Assembly: GCA_018826295.1 (NCBI GenBank)
Contig: JAHJZX010000026.1
Location: 28,630 to 92,629, forward strand
Origin: Gammaproteobacteria bacterium
GTDB taxonomy: Bacteria; Pseudomonadota; Gammaproteobacteria; Enterobacterales; Alteromonadaceae
Direction of reading: 5' to 3'
DNA: 64,000 bases
The notes under the pieces were generated by a model. It was not told the origin of the DNA. It ran no database searches and saw nothing but the letters and a program-made list of their open reading frames with translations. Within the stretch, counting starts at the first letter, position 1, and every line of letters begins with the position of its first letter. The position numbers and the translations under genes are program-made. Shown here in pieces: positions 1 to 8,261 of this stretch.

Positions 1-1254
1 CGCACCTGGAATAAACTCGGCCGCCGGCTGCCATTTATGCTTGGCGGTGCGGTTATTGCCGCAGCCGCAATGGTATTACTGCCCAACTCGTCAATGGTGG
101 TGGCCTTTATTCCGCCGATGTTGTTTGGTTTGCTGATTTTCGCCATTAAAGATGCCGCTTTTAATGTTACTTTTCAGCCGTTTCGTTCGCTGGTATCCGA
201 CATGGTGCCGCCAGAGCAACGTAACCTGGGCTATTCGGTACAAACCCTGCTGATTAATATCGGCGCAGTATTTGGCTCAATTTTGCCGTTTGTGCTGACT
301 AACGTGGTCGGGCTGGATAATGCCTCCAAAGCCGGCGAAGTGGCGCCGTCTGTGGTTTGGGCCTTTTATATCGGTGCTACTGTGCTGTTAGGCAGCGTGC
401 TGTGGACAGTGTTTCGTACCAAAGAATACGCGCCAGAGCAGTACTATGCCTACAAAGGCCTGGACAGCGAAGCGCAGGCATTGGCTGAACAGGTGCGTAA
501 AGCGCGCAGTCTGGGCGAGAAATTAACTGATTTCTGGCAAACCATGCTGAGTATGCCAAAAATTATGCGGCAGCTGGCACTGGTGCAGTTTTTTAGCTGG
601 TTTGCGTTGTTTATTATGTGGACCTATTTTCCGGCGGCTATTGCGCAAAACACCTGGGGTGTCGGCGTTGAATGGTATAACGGTGACTATATTAACCAGA
701 TGGGCGGCGTACCGGCGCATATCGCTGCAGCCAAAGGCGCAGCCGGTGACTGGGTGGGTATTTTATATGCCGGCTACTCGCTGTTTGCCGTGTTATTCTC
801 ATTAGTGATGGCAAAACTAGCCAACCTGTTTGGCCGCAAGTTTGTCTATTCGATGGCATTGCTGGCCGGTGGCGCAGGCTATTTAAGTTTTGTGTTATTT
901 ACCGACCCGACAATGACTCATGTAAACCTGCTGATTACTCAGGTAGAAATTCCCAAAGGTGCGCTGGGGTTAATGCTGCCGATGGTCGGAGTGGGTATCG
1001 CCTGGGCGGCCATCTTGGCTATGCCGTACGCGATACTGGCTGGTGCACTACCACCAGAGAAAACCGGTGTTTATATGGGCATTTTTAACTTTACCATCGC
1101 CGCACCGCAGATTATCTCCGGTTTAATTGCCGGCTGGATCTTAGGCTCAGTGTTTGAAAACCAGGCGGTGTATATCGTGATGCTGGCCGGCGCGGCTATG
1201 GTGTTAGGTTCGCTGGCGGTATGGCTGGTACATGATAAAGAGACAGCTAGTTAG
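1..1254 (+). CDS. MFS sugar transporter, SLC45/GPH-like (5' truncated by window edge)
   Basis: The frame is open from base 1, reading RTWNKLGRRLPF just before the first ATG at 37. This is the conserved RTxxxxGRRxPF loop after TM2 of SLC45/GPH-type disaccharide transporters, so the real start lies outside the window. About 417 codons remain, with many hydrophobic helices, a long cytoplasmic loop (about 135-180) and a second GRK loop after a later helix. The family imports maltose or sucrose with protons through the inner membrane. The starch hydrolase genes at 32-44 kb make maltose or maltodextrin the likely substrate. That link is inference, because the genes are not adjacent. Confidence 0.88.
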   Translation, partial: RTWNKLGRRLPFMLGGAVIAAAAMVLLPNSSMVVAFIPPMLFGLLIFAIKDAAFNVTFQPFRSLVSDMVPPEQRNLGYSVQTLLINIGAVFGSILPFVLTNVVGLDNASKAGEVAPSVVWAFYIGATVLLGSVLWTVFRTKEYAPEQYYAYKGLDSEAQALAEQVRKARSLGEKLTDFWQTMLSMPKIMRQLALVQFFSWFALFIMWTYFPAAIAQNTWGVGVEWYNGDYINQMGGVPAHIAAAKGAAGDWVGILYAGYSLFAVLFSLVMAKLANLFGRKFVYSMALLAGGAGYLSFVLFTDPTMTHVNLLITQVEIPKGALGLMLPMVGVGIAWAAILAMPYAILAGALPPEKTGVYMGIFNFTIAAPQIISGLIAGWILGSVFENQAVYIVMLAGAAMVLGSLAVWLVHDKETAS

Positions 1255-1279
1255 TTGTTTTGATAGCTATATGTAGCCA

Positions 1280-1307
1280 AAAAAAGCGCCTGATATGGCG
1301 CTTTTTT
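1280..1307 (+). terminator. Rho-independent terminator of the MFS gene
   Basis: Perfect hairpin: AAAAAAGCGCC, loop TGATAT, GGCGCTTTTTT, followed by more T/A-rich sequence. It starts 25 bases after the MFS stop codon. The A-run/T-run symmetry would let it work in both directions, but only the plus-strand gene ends here. Confidence 0.9.
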
Positions 1308-1438
1308 ATTTCTATTTTTCAAAGGTATACCAGACTTTGTTAACAATGCGATTGTCAAAGCCGCTGTTTGCTATCAATATGCTTGAAGCAACAAAAGCGT
1401 GAGCTCAATCAATTAGCAAAGTGACATAAGGAATGTGA

Positions 1439-3523
1439 ATGATGGACAACAAGCACTTTGTTAAAGTGACAGCACTGGATGTCGAGGCAGGCGTAGTTGA
1501 AGCGGCCATTAATGGCAACAAAATAAAGGTGCCGTTAACAGCACATTCGCTGGCAAATGGTATCCGGTTAAAAAAGCTGGGCAATGTTCCGGTAGATCTG
1601 CTTATTGAATTCTATCCGGATGTGCGCAGCTTTGAATCAGCTGCAACGCAGCACCCTAATGTGCCCGGCCACTGGTTTGTTTCAGGCACCTCAAAAAGCC
1701 ATGATTCGGTCGATACATCAGAGCATGTTACAAAGCCGCAGGGTTCGCGTTTTGCCGATAAACCTCTGCTAAAAGCAATACTGGTCGGTGCTATATGTGT
1801 TGCTGGCCTTTTTGCCTTTTATCATCCTGAGAACGGTGATCATACCTTGGATGATAAGGCGCAGATAATTGACAGTGGCAACCAGCCAGATGAACAGCAG
1901 TATCGGGCATTAAGACAAGACGTCACGCAAAATGCTAAAGCGGCGCAAGATTTTGCGAAAGCGATTTACGAACAAGCATTGCAGGCTGTTGCTACTGTCA
2001 TCCAAAACTACAATGCCAGTGCTTTGTCTGACCTGGAAGATGATGAGCTGCAACAGGCCTGGCAGTATCTGGTCTCAGATAACGTGGAGGCTGATCGTTA
2101 TTGGCAAACAGTGGACAAGCTCTTGCCTGCGCTTGGTGATGTCGACCTGCACAAAGACAGCTGCACAGTAGGTTTGGCGCGTTGCGTAACAGAACTTAAC
2201 GCATTAAATCAAAGTATTACTAAACAGCACTCGCAGTTAAAAGACATTCAGTCTGCGATGTCATTTTATATCGCCAGTACCCTGCTATTCCGAGACCGTA
2301 TAAAATTTTCAGACAACTTCGTGCGGCAGGAAAGCTTTAAAACAGTGCAAAATGCGTTCAATAGTATGCCGATGCCGACATCATTGGCGCAGGTAAAGTC
2401 TCAGGAAAAGCCGCTTAATGACATTACCGCCACTGTCATGTTTCTTGTTGAAACCTTCCAGGATATGGAAAGCTGCCGCAAGCAAGCCAGTTCAAGCTGC
2501 AGCGGGTCAGAAGTCAGCCGCATTCTGGAGCAGGTAAAAAAATATCAGGCCTGGGGGCATCCGGCAGCTATGCAACAGGCATTTAAACAAGTTGACCGAA
2601 TGCTGTTCCCATTGATTGAGCGCCAATTGCTACTGGGTAACCAAATGTCAGTTGGTTCCTATGCTATGGCGGCACAATTTGTAACGACTATGTGGCCTTA
2701 CACCGACACGACAAAGCTAAATGAAGCGTTAAAACAGCAAGAGGTGATGGCATGGATTTCCGTACTTCGCAATTCGCCAGATAATGCACTGACAGCGGCT
2801 GTGCATGAAGCCAGTTATAAAACCGCACGGGCAAAAAACACCATTGATGGTTATCTCGATTTCCTGGATATGTGGGAAACGTCCGAACATCAGGATGATA
2901 TTAATCGCAGGCTTGCGGCAGTGCCGGAGCAAACGGCACAGCGTCGCAGTGCGCGGGCAGCAAAAAAGCAACAGCAGACGCAGAAAAAAGAAGAGTTGCA
3001 GCGGCTGTGGGAGCAGTACCAGAAGTACACTTTTTATTGTTTGGCTCAGGACGCTGAAGAAACCACCTATGTTTTAAACGCCTGGCAACACGGGCAGTTT
3101 TATTTATATGACCCAAGGCCAGATGATGGAAAAGCATTGCTGCAGGCTTTATGTAGTGAAGTGGTGAGTAAATGCGAAGAAGAATATGGCGATTGCTATG
3201 TGGTCGAAAAAGGCAAAAAACTGCTCTCTGAAGTAGACAATGAAATGGATATTGATGATACCGAGCAGTATCAGGAAGACAAACGCCGTGCGCGGCGGGC
3301 TAGCCGGCATGATTACGCTGACGACGATGATCAGGTTGTGGTTGATAAAAGTCAGATGGATGATAGCCGCTACACCTGTATTGCAGAGTCCAACTCCTAT
3401 CGTGCGTCTGCGACGACAGCCTGGTCTACCGGAGCCGCCTGTGAGCAAGCGATGAATACGTGTCGCAGTATGTCAAAATGGGGCGATGCCTGTCGGGAGG
3501 TTCGCAGCTGGCGATCCCGCTAG
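1439..3523 (+). CDS. Unknown bitopic membrane protein, 694 aa
   Basis: I do not recognise this family. The start has an AAGGA ribosome site 6 bases upstream; two ATGs are adjacent and the first is used here. Residues 1-105 look like a small soluble domain. Residues 109-128 form one transmembrane helix (LLKAILVGAICVAGLFAF), followed by a long helical region probably in the periplasm. The C-terminus has a charged stretch (about 600-640, DDDD and RRARRASR) and then a small Cys-containing tail (about 648-690, five Cys in a CxxC-poor pattern) similar in feel to secreted Cys-rich modules. It sits alone between a terminator and convergent genes. Function unknown. Confidence 0.8.
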   Translation: MMDNKHFVKVTALDVEAGVVEAAINGNKIKVPLTAHSLANGIRLKKLGNVPVDLLIEFYPDVRSFESAATQHPNVPGHWFVSGTSKSHDSVDTSEHVTKPQGSRFADKPLLKAILVGAICVAGLFAFYHPENGDHTLDDKAQIIDSGNQPDEQQYRALRQDVTQNAKAAQDFAKAIYEQALQAVATVIQNYNASALSDLEDDELQQAWQYLVSDNVEADRYWQTVDKLLPALGDVDLHKDSCTVGLARCVTELNALNQSITKQHSQLKDIQSAMSFYIASTLLFRDRIKFSDNFVRQESFKTVQNAFNSMPMPTSLAQVKSQEKPLNDITATVMFLVETFQDMESCRKQASSSCSGSEVSRILEQVKKYQAWGHPAAMQQAFKQVDRMLFPLIERQLLLGNQMSVGSYAMAAQFVTTMWPYTDTTKLNEALKQQEVMAWISVLRNSPDNALTAAVHEASYKTARAKNTIDGYLDFLDMWETSEHQDDINRRLAAVPEQTAQRRSARAAKKQQQTQKKEELQRLWEQYQKYTFYCLAQDAEETTYVLNAWQHGQFYLYDPRPDDGKALLQALCSEVVSKCEEEYGDCYVVEKGKKLLSEVDNEMDIDDTEQYQEDKRRARRASRHDYADDDDQVVVDKSQMDDSRYTCIAESNSYRASATTAWSTGAACEQAMNTCRSMSKWGDACREVRSWRSR

Positions 3524-3564
3524 GGATTCAGTTTAACGCACGGTTTAGCATAAGCCTGTATGAA

Positions 3565-3987
3565 CTACCGCCAGCGCAGCCGGTTGTAATTCTTTTTCGC
3601 TTTAATTACGGCGCGCCAATCGGTTTTATCGCCACTTGAAACAGCAGTTAAAAACAACTGATACAGCTGTTGCCTGGCTTCCAGGTACTGCTGTTGGCCA
3701 TTAAACGCCTGGCTGTCTTCTGGCCGGTACATAGTGCAGTATGCTGCAAAGTTGGCCCTGGCTTCAGTTAGTGTGTAATTGCTGTTGGGCCCGCCGCGTA
3801 AGTCATCGGCATCATCGCTATCCTGGCCGTCATCTTCCCAGAAACATAAACTGCAAATCTCATAAGCGGCTGGAGCCGTTAACGTTGGCATAAAACAACA
3901 AGGGCAAAGGTAATGGTCGTTAAATATTGGCCGGTTTTTTCGTTTTGTTGCCTGACTAACATACCATTGCAACCATTCTAATTGCAT
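3565..3987 (-). CDS. CPCC-family cysteine-rich protein
   Basis: The 140-residue protein has LCPCCFMPTL near residue 28 and then CSLCFWEDDGQD, the paired CPCC...CxxCxWEDD signature of the Cys_rich_CPCC family (PF14206), expected to bind zinc. The segment DDLRGGPNSNYTLTEAR is also typical of the family. The ATG has GGAG 6 bases upstream. It lies 12 bases downstream of the small exported protein gene and is probably co-transcribed with it. CPCC proteins are often found among immunity-type or accessory genes, but their role is unknown. Confidence 0.82.
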   Translation of the reverse strand: MQLEWLQWYVSQATKRKNRPIFNDHYLCPCCFMPTLTAPAAYEICSLCFWEDDGQDSDDADDLRGGPNSNYTLTEARANFAAYCTMYRPEDSQAFNGQQQYLEARQQLYQLFLTAVSSGDKTDWRAVIKAKKNYNRLRWR

Positions 3988-3999
3988 AGCAGCTCCGTA

Positions 4000-4332
4000 T
4001 TAATTGTCGTCTTTTTGTATAGCGTCTGAGGCCCGTTCGGCCTTTATCCGCTTTTCAGCTTCACGCATTTCATTTAGCAGTTCTTGTCTGGCGGGATCTG
4101 CCACATAACGTTTGCTTACCTCATCGGTGCAATGCTTAAACTGCTCCAAATTAACAGACCAGCACACCTCGATGCTTTTGCTTAAGGCATGTTTATCGCC
4201 TAAACAGGTTTCAAGTGCGGCTAACGCCTTTTGCTTGCATGGCTGGTAATCTTCCGAGGTGGCGGATGCCTGCACGGGCAGGCAGACTGTTAGCAGCAAA
4301 GACAGTACGTATTGCGTTATTTTGGCTACCAT
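4000..4332 (-). CDS. Small exported Cys-containing protein
   Basis: I place the start at 4332, not at the longer upstream ATG, because MVAKITQYVLSLLLTVCLPV followed by QASA is a good Sec signal peptide with an AxA cleavage site and GAGGG stands 8 bases upstream. The mature part is about 86 residues with four cysteines (C-x(9)-C, then two more) and a charged helical tail rich in E, K and R. The pattern resembles small periplasmic proteins with paired disulfides, such as LprI-like inhibitors, but I cannot assign a family. It precedes the CPCC gene in the same direction and is divergent from the rhodanese-like gene. Confidence 0.65.
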   Translation of the reverse strand: MVAKITQYVLSLLLTVCLPVQASATSEDYQPCKQKALAALETCLGDKHALSKSIEVCWSVNLEQFKHCTDEVSKRYVADPARQELLNEMREAEKRIKAERASDAIQKDDN

Positions 4333-4451
4333 TGGTGTTATCCCTCGGGGCATGAGCATTAACGTCTGACTGACAGCATAAGACAACCTCGGCCGCACTG
4401 GCAATTGCGTTGTCAATGATGCAAGCTGTAGCTTTGATAGGGGAGCTGACT

Positions 4452-4949
4452 ATGATGAAGTATCTACTGCCTTTGCTTGCTGCTGCGATGGCTTGCCAGG
4501 CGCAGGATATACCCAACCGTTTAATCGATTATGCTTTGTTTGCGCAAAACGTGTCGGAAGTTGCCACACTAAGACGGCAACACCGGATCAGTGAAACGCA
4601 GTTTATTGCCATGGCGCAACAACAGGATGTGGTGATTCTGGACGCGCGCAGTGAGCGGATGTTTAACCGTTTGCATGTAAAAGGCGCGGTTAATTTAAGT
4701 TTCCCGGATTTCACTGAGCAGGAATTGGCAAAAATAATCCCGTCAAAAAACACGACAATCCTGATTTACTGCAACAACAATTTTAATAATGCCCCTTCGT
4801 CTTTTCCGGTAAAAACGCCGGCAGCCAGCCTGAATGTGCATACCTATACGGCGCTGCATAGTTATGGTTATCAGAATATCCATGAACTTGGCCCATCGTT
4901 GGATGTGACGACCACAGCGATTGAGCTGGTCGGCACTGAGCACCCCTGA
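4452..4949 (+). CDS. Exported rhodanese-like domain protein
   Basis: Start chosen at 4452: AGGGGAG is 6 bases upstream and the protein then opens with the signal peptide MMKYLLPLLAAAMACQAQ. An upstream in-frame ATG at 4410 lacks these features. The body has the rhodanese signatures VVILDARSERMFNRLHVKGA (CH2A-like) and ILIYCNNN, where the catalytic Cys follows a strand. The usual basic residue closing the CxxxxR active-site loop is missing (CNNNFNNA), so sulfurtransferase activity is doubtful and a binding role is possible. The next gene starts 23 bases after the stop, suggesting a two-gene operon. Confidence 0.78.
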   Translation: MMKYLLPLLAAAMACQAQDIPNRLIDYALFAQNVSEVATLRRQHRISETQFIAMAQQQDVVILDARSERMFNRLHVKGAVNLSFPDFTEQELAKIIPSKNTTILIYCNNNFNNAPSSFPVKTPAASLNVHTYTALHSYGYQNIHELGPSLDVTTTAIELVGTEHP

Positions 4950-4972
4950 CGAAAGCTGGCCGGAGTTAATAC

Positions 4973-5653
4973 ATGTTTAGAGCACTGGCAGGATTTTTTT
5001 GGTTAATTGAGATTATGTCATTTACTTTAAACCGGTCAGGAATTAAGACTATTACGACAACCACTGCGAGGCTCGCTATACAGCTTTATGCTGTCATAAT
5101 GCTGTGCTTTCAGCTGATTAGCTGCCAGTCAATCAGGCCGGAGACGGCTTGGCAGGAAAAGCTCAATCAGGCTGTGTTGGGTGGGCAACCTTTTGACAAT
5201 GTGCCTGGGCTGCAGCTAACCACTTTGTTGGACATCACTGCGGATAACTTTACCGAAGGTAAAATCTATACGTTAAACCTAAAGCCGGTTGCAGATGAAA
5301 CTGCGTTAACCACACTACTTAACAACCCAATGTTTGTTCAAGAATTTATTGATAGTGATTACACCACGGCACGTTTCAGATTTATCAATATCATCATGTC
5401 ACAGTCATTATATGACAGTGCAGGTTTTGCTTTAGTACAGCTCAATGAACATTGGTATTGGTTTTATCAGGCAGGTGTATCCAGTAAGGGGTTTTTGCCG
5501 ATGTTTGCACTGAGCCAAAGTTCAGATACGCAATACACTGCCACACTGTGTGTAAGTGATTGCAGCTGGTGGGGCATAAATGCCCACGTGCTGTTAGATT
5601 TTGCTCAGCAGCAACTAACATTGCAGTACTTAACCGACGATTATTATAGGTAA
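4973..5653 (+). CDS. Unknown protein with N-terminal membrane anchor or lipobox
   Basis: 226 residues, GGAG 7 bases before ATG 4973. Two hydrophobic stretches occur in the N-terminus; the second (about 35-50) ends in LISC, which could be a lipobox if translation or processing begins later, for example at Met15. The remaining 170 residues are mixed alpha/beta with several aromatic residues (HWYWFYQ) and a CVSDCSWW pair of cysteines. I do not recognise the family. Spacing of 23 bases from the rhodanese-like gene suggests joint expression, probably in the cell envelope. Confidence 0.68.
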   Translation: MFRALAGFFWLIEIMSFTLNRSGIKTITTTTARLAIQLYAVIMLCFQLISCQSIRPETAWQEKLNQAVLGGQPFDNVPGLQLTTLLDITADNFTEGKIYTLNLKPVADETALTTLLNNPMFVQEFIDSDYTTARFRFINIIMSQSLYDSAGFALVQLNEHWYWFYQAGVSSKGFLPMFALSQSSDTQYTATLCVSDCSWWGINAHVLLDFAQQQLTLQYLTDDYYR

Positions 5654-5712
5654 CGACAAACAAATGAGTTTCCGTTTGACAGCAGGCCCGGTGCGTTTAC
5701 TGGTTAAACTGT

Positions 5713-5760
5713 TTTGCCAATTGGCAAGATTAAACTTCAAGTGATCTGACCCCTTGAAAC
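5713..5760. other. Two small inverted repeats between convergent genes
   Basis: TTGCCAATTGGCAA at 5713-5726 is a perfect 14-bp palindrome. It is followed by TTCAAG-TGATCTGACCCC-TTGAA (5737-5757), an inverted repeat around a TGATCTGACCCC core. They lie between a plus-strand and a minus-strand gene and may act as weak terminators. The GGGGTCAGATCA core resembles short tags seen near REP-associated transposases, but no transposase is present here. Confidence 0.3.
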
Positions 5761-5776
5761 AGGCGCCTTTGTTATT

Positions 5777-6982
5777 TTAACCACTGCTGCCCAGCGGCAG
5801 GCATAACCTGGCCACGGCACCGCCTTCAGCGCGGTCGAAGCGGCTGAAATAGCCGCCGTGCTGGTTGGCGACGCGGGCGACGATAGCCAGACCTATGCCG
5901 TGGTGCGACACGCCGTCGCTTACTTGCTCGTCAGTGTTCCAACCGGCGCCGTCGTCGATAATATCGATCAGGCAGTTGCTGCCATCGCTGCCCAGTTCAA
6001 CCCAGACATGGCCGTGGCAGTAGCGCAGCGCATTGCTGAGTAAATTCGACAGCGCGCGTTGTAACAGCTTTTTGTCAGCCTGAATGTTAAGCGCCGGTGT
6101 TGGCCTGAGGCTTAATTGGTGTTCGCTGTTGGCAGCAAATTTATCAATCAGTTCGCTAATCAGTTCCGGCAGTTGCAGCTGGGTTAATTCCAGCTCAGAG
6201 CGGAAGCCTTTTTGTGCCAGGCGCAGGTAGTCGTATACGTTGTCTTCAATTTCCTGCAGGTTACGGCGGATTTGTTTGCTGTCAGGTTTGGCCAGCTGAT
6301 CTTCCAGCCGCAGCATAATAAAGCGCAGCCGCGCCAATGGGGTTTTAATATCGTGACACACGGTGTCGGCCATTTCCCGTTGCAGCGTATTTAAGTCGGT
6401 AATGGTTTGGTTCATCCGGCTTAACGATTGCGCCAGTGGCTGCAGATATGACTGCTTACTAAGCTGAAACGCCGGTAAGCGGCCCAGTGCCACTTCGGTT
6501 AAGGCGCTCTGGCGCAGGGTTTCAACATCGCGGAACAAATTGCGGCTTAACCAGAATAAAAACAGCAGCAATAGCAGCATAAACACATGCACTAAATCGA
6601 CACTGAAATCTAACCGCGCCGGCAGGGTTAATTTGCTCAGGCATAACAAGTCGTGGTTGGCCATCGCTGCACACAAAGACGCATTACCGGCGCTGTCGCG
6701 CATAATTTCCAGCTGGTAATCAAAACCGGGGATCGGTTGCCACATATCCTGCGGGTAGGTGACAAACAGGGCGTTGGGGCAGTCTTCGCTGGCGCTGATG
6801 CGACAACTTAGCTGTAAATCAGCCTGCTGATCATACACATAGGCCTGCTGCAGTATGCTTTGCGCGGCAACAACGATGTCATTGCGCTGATAAATCAGGT
6901 GATAGATCTGATTTAAGCTGAAAAACAGCAGCAGCACCAGCAGCACTATTGCCAGATAAAAGCGTAATAAGGCGGAACTCAT
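5777..6982 (-). CDS. Sensor histidine kinase, RstB/EnvZ-like
   Basis: 401 residues. TM1 at about 6-28, a periplasmic sensor of about 100 residues with four Cys, TM2 at about 128-146, then the dimerisation domain with the H-box CHDIKTPLARLRF (His210), the N-box NLLSNALRY (about 313-321), the G1 box DDGAG (343-347) and the G2 box GIGLAI. It should phosphorylate the response regulator encoded just upstream, with which it overlaps by 4 bases (ATGA). The periplasmic Cys residues could form disulfides. The signal sensed is unknown; the DUF3019 protein encoded first in the operon is a possible partner. Confidence 0.92.
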   Translation of the reverse strand: MSSALLRFYLAIVLLVLLLFFSLNQIYHLIYQRNDIVVAAQSILQQAYVYDQQADLQLSCRISASEDCPNALFVTYPQDMWQPIPGFDYQLEIMRDSAGNASLCAAMANHDLLCLSKLTLPARLDFSVDLVHVFMLLLLLFLFWLSRNLFRDVETLRQSALTEVALGRLPAFQLSKQSYLQPLAQSLSRMNQTITDLNTLQREMADTVCHDIKTPLARLRFIMLRLEDQLAKPDSKQIRRNLQEIEDNVYDYLRLAQKGFRSELELTQLQLPELISELIDKFAANSEHQLSLRPTPALNIQADKKLLQRALSNLLSNALRYCHGHVWVELGSDGSNCLIDIIDDGAGWNTDEQVSDGVSHHGIGLAIVARVANQHGGYFSRFDRAEGGAVARLCLPLGSSG

Positions 6983-7680
6983 GCCGGCTCTGCCTCGTTG
7001 TTGTGGTACGATATGCAGTAGCCTTTACCCCAGATATTGCGGATATTCCAGTGTGGATCGACTGCCTGCAGTTTGCGCCTTAGCCTTGAAGCGCGGCCAT
7101 CGAAAGTGCGGTCGGCGCCATCGTATTCACGGCCCAGTTGTTCACGAAACAGCCGCTCGCGGCTGACCACCACCGGATAATTAGTTATCAGGCAAATCAG
7201 CAACTGCAGCTCGGCGCCGGTCAGGTTAATGTCCTCGCCGGCCACGCTGACGCTGCCGGCTTTTTGGTCGATCAGCAGGTTGCCTTGCTGCAGCATATCG
7301 CCACTGCTGGCGGCACTATGTTGTTCGCTGAGGAAAATGCGGATTTTCGCCAGTAAAATACGCGGATCCAGCGGTTTTAGCAGATAGTCCTGCGCGCCTA
7401 ATTGCAGCCCTTCCAGCTGGGCGGCAACCGAGGTTTGCGCCGTCATAAATAAAATCGGCCCTTTAAACTGCTGACGGATTTGCCGCACTAAATCGAAGCC
7501 ATTGCTGCCCGGTAGCATCACATCGCAGACCATTAAATCAAATGCCTGCGCCAGTAGCAGTTTTTTTGCGGTTAACGCATTGCCGCATTGCGTAACCTGA
7601 AAGCCCTCATGGCGCAGAAAATCTTCTACCAGTCGCGCCAGTTCCAGATCATCTTCAATTAGCAGAATATGCGCTGTCAT
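6979..7680 (-). CDS. OmpR/RstA-type response regulator
   Basis: 233 residues from ATG 7680, which overlaps the TGA of the DUF3019 gene (ATGA); this start is preferred to one 15 bases upstream. The receiver domain has IEDD (9-11), the phospho-acceptor Asp53 in VCDVMLPG and the conserved Lys in LLKPLDP. The C-terminal winged helix (about 135-230) carries LTGAELQLLICLI and the RLRRKL recognition-helix region. It is the DNA-binding partner of the following histidine kinase. Targets cannot be read from the sequence, but autoregulation of the operon is common in this family. Confidence 0.93.
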   Translation of the reverse strand: MTAHILLIEDDLELARLVEDFLRHEGFQVTQCGNALTAKKLLLAQAFDLMVCDVMLPGSNGFDLVRQIRQQFKGPILFMTAQTSVAAQLEGLQLGAQDYLLKPLDPRILLAKIRIFLSEQHSAASSGDMLQQGNLLIDQKAGSVSVAGEDINLTGAELQLLICLITNYPVVVSRERLFREQLGREYDGADRTFDGRASRLRRKLQAVDPHWNIRNIWGKGYCISYHNNEAEPA

Positions 7681-8066
7681 TGCAGCAACCACCAACCGTT
7701 GCGGCTTTTATTCAGTAAATGCTCACCTGATTGTAAATCGACTGTGAGCAGCCGCAGTTGCCGTTGTGCCAGTAGCTTTCCACTGGCCTGATCTTTTAGC
7801 AGCAGCAGGGTGTCCTGTTGCAGCGGCAGCGCCAGTTTAACCTGGGCCGCTTCAGACTGGCATAGTAGCGGCCTATCGGGGGCGCTTTGCTGATACAGGC
7901 AGGCCGGTTGCCTCTGCTGCCAGCTAAGGGTCAGATGCAATACACAATCCTGGCCGGCGTGCTGTACGCACAACCTTGGCGCCACGGCAAAGTCAGCTGA
8001 GGCAAAGTCATCTGCCAGCGCCGGCAAAACCAGTAACAGAGCTGAGGCCGCAATAATTTTCATCAT
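7677..8066 (-). CDS. DUF3019 family exported protein
   Basis: 129 residues with signal peptide MMKIIAASALLLVLPALA. The mature part has FAVAPRLCVQ...DCVLHLTLSW...ACLYQ, the four-Cys beta-sandwich pattern of DUF3019 (PF11456). DUF3019 genes in Shewanella-like bacteria regularly precede an RstAB-type two-component pair, often with a MipA-type outer-membrane protein. Here the same layout is seen without MipA. Start and stop overlaps (ATGA) with the response regulator indicate translational coupling. Function unknown; a periplasmic accessory or sensor protein for the kinase is a reasonable guess. Confidence 0.78.
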   Translation of the reverse strand: MMKIIAASALLLVLPALADDFASADFAVAPRLCVQHAGQDCVLHLTLSWQQRQPACLYQQSAPDRPLLCQSEAAQVKLALPLQQDTLLLLKDQASGKLLAQRQLRLLTVDLQSGEHLLNKSRNGWWLLQ

Positions 8067-8261
8067 CGTCTTCTGCTGCTAAACGGTATAGCTAAGGGTG
8101 ACGGAATAACTGAGTGTGCCGTGCGCGCGGCAATTAGTAAAGCTGCCGTGCCGGGTTGCCCTGTAAGCCCGACAGCAGACGGGGCCGGCATGTAACCGGC
8201 ACCCGCTGCTAACATCAGGCTGGCAGCAGCATTACCATCAGAATTGCCATCAAACCTGCCA

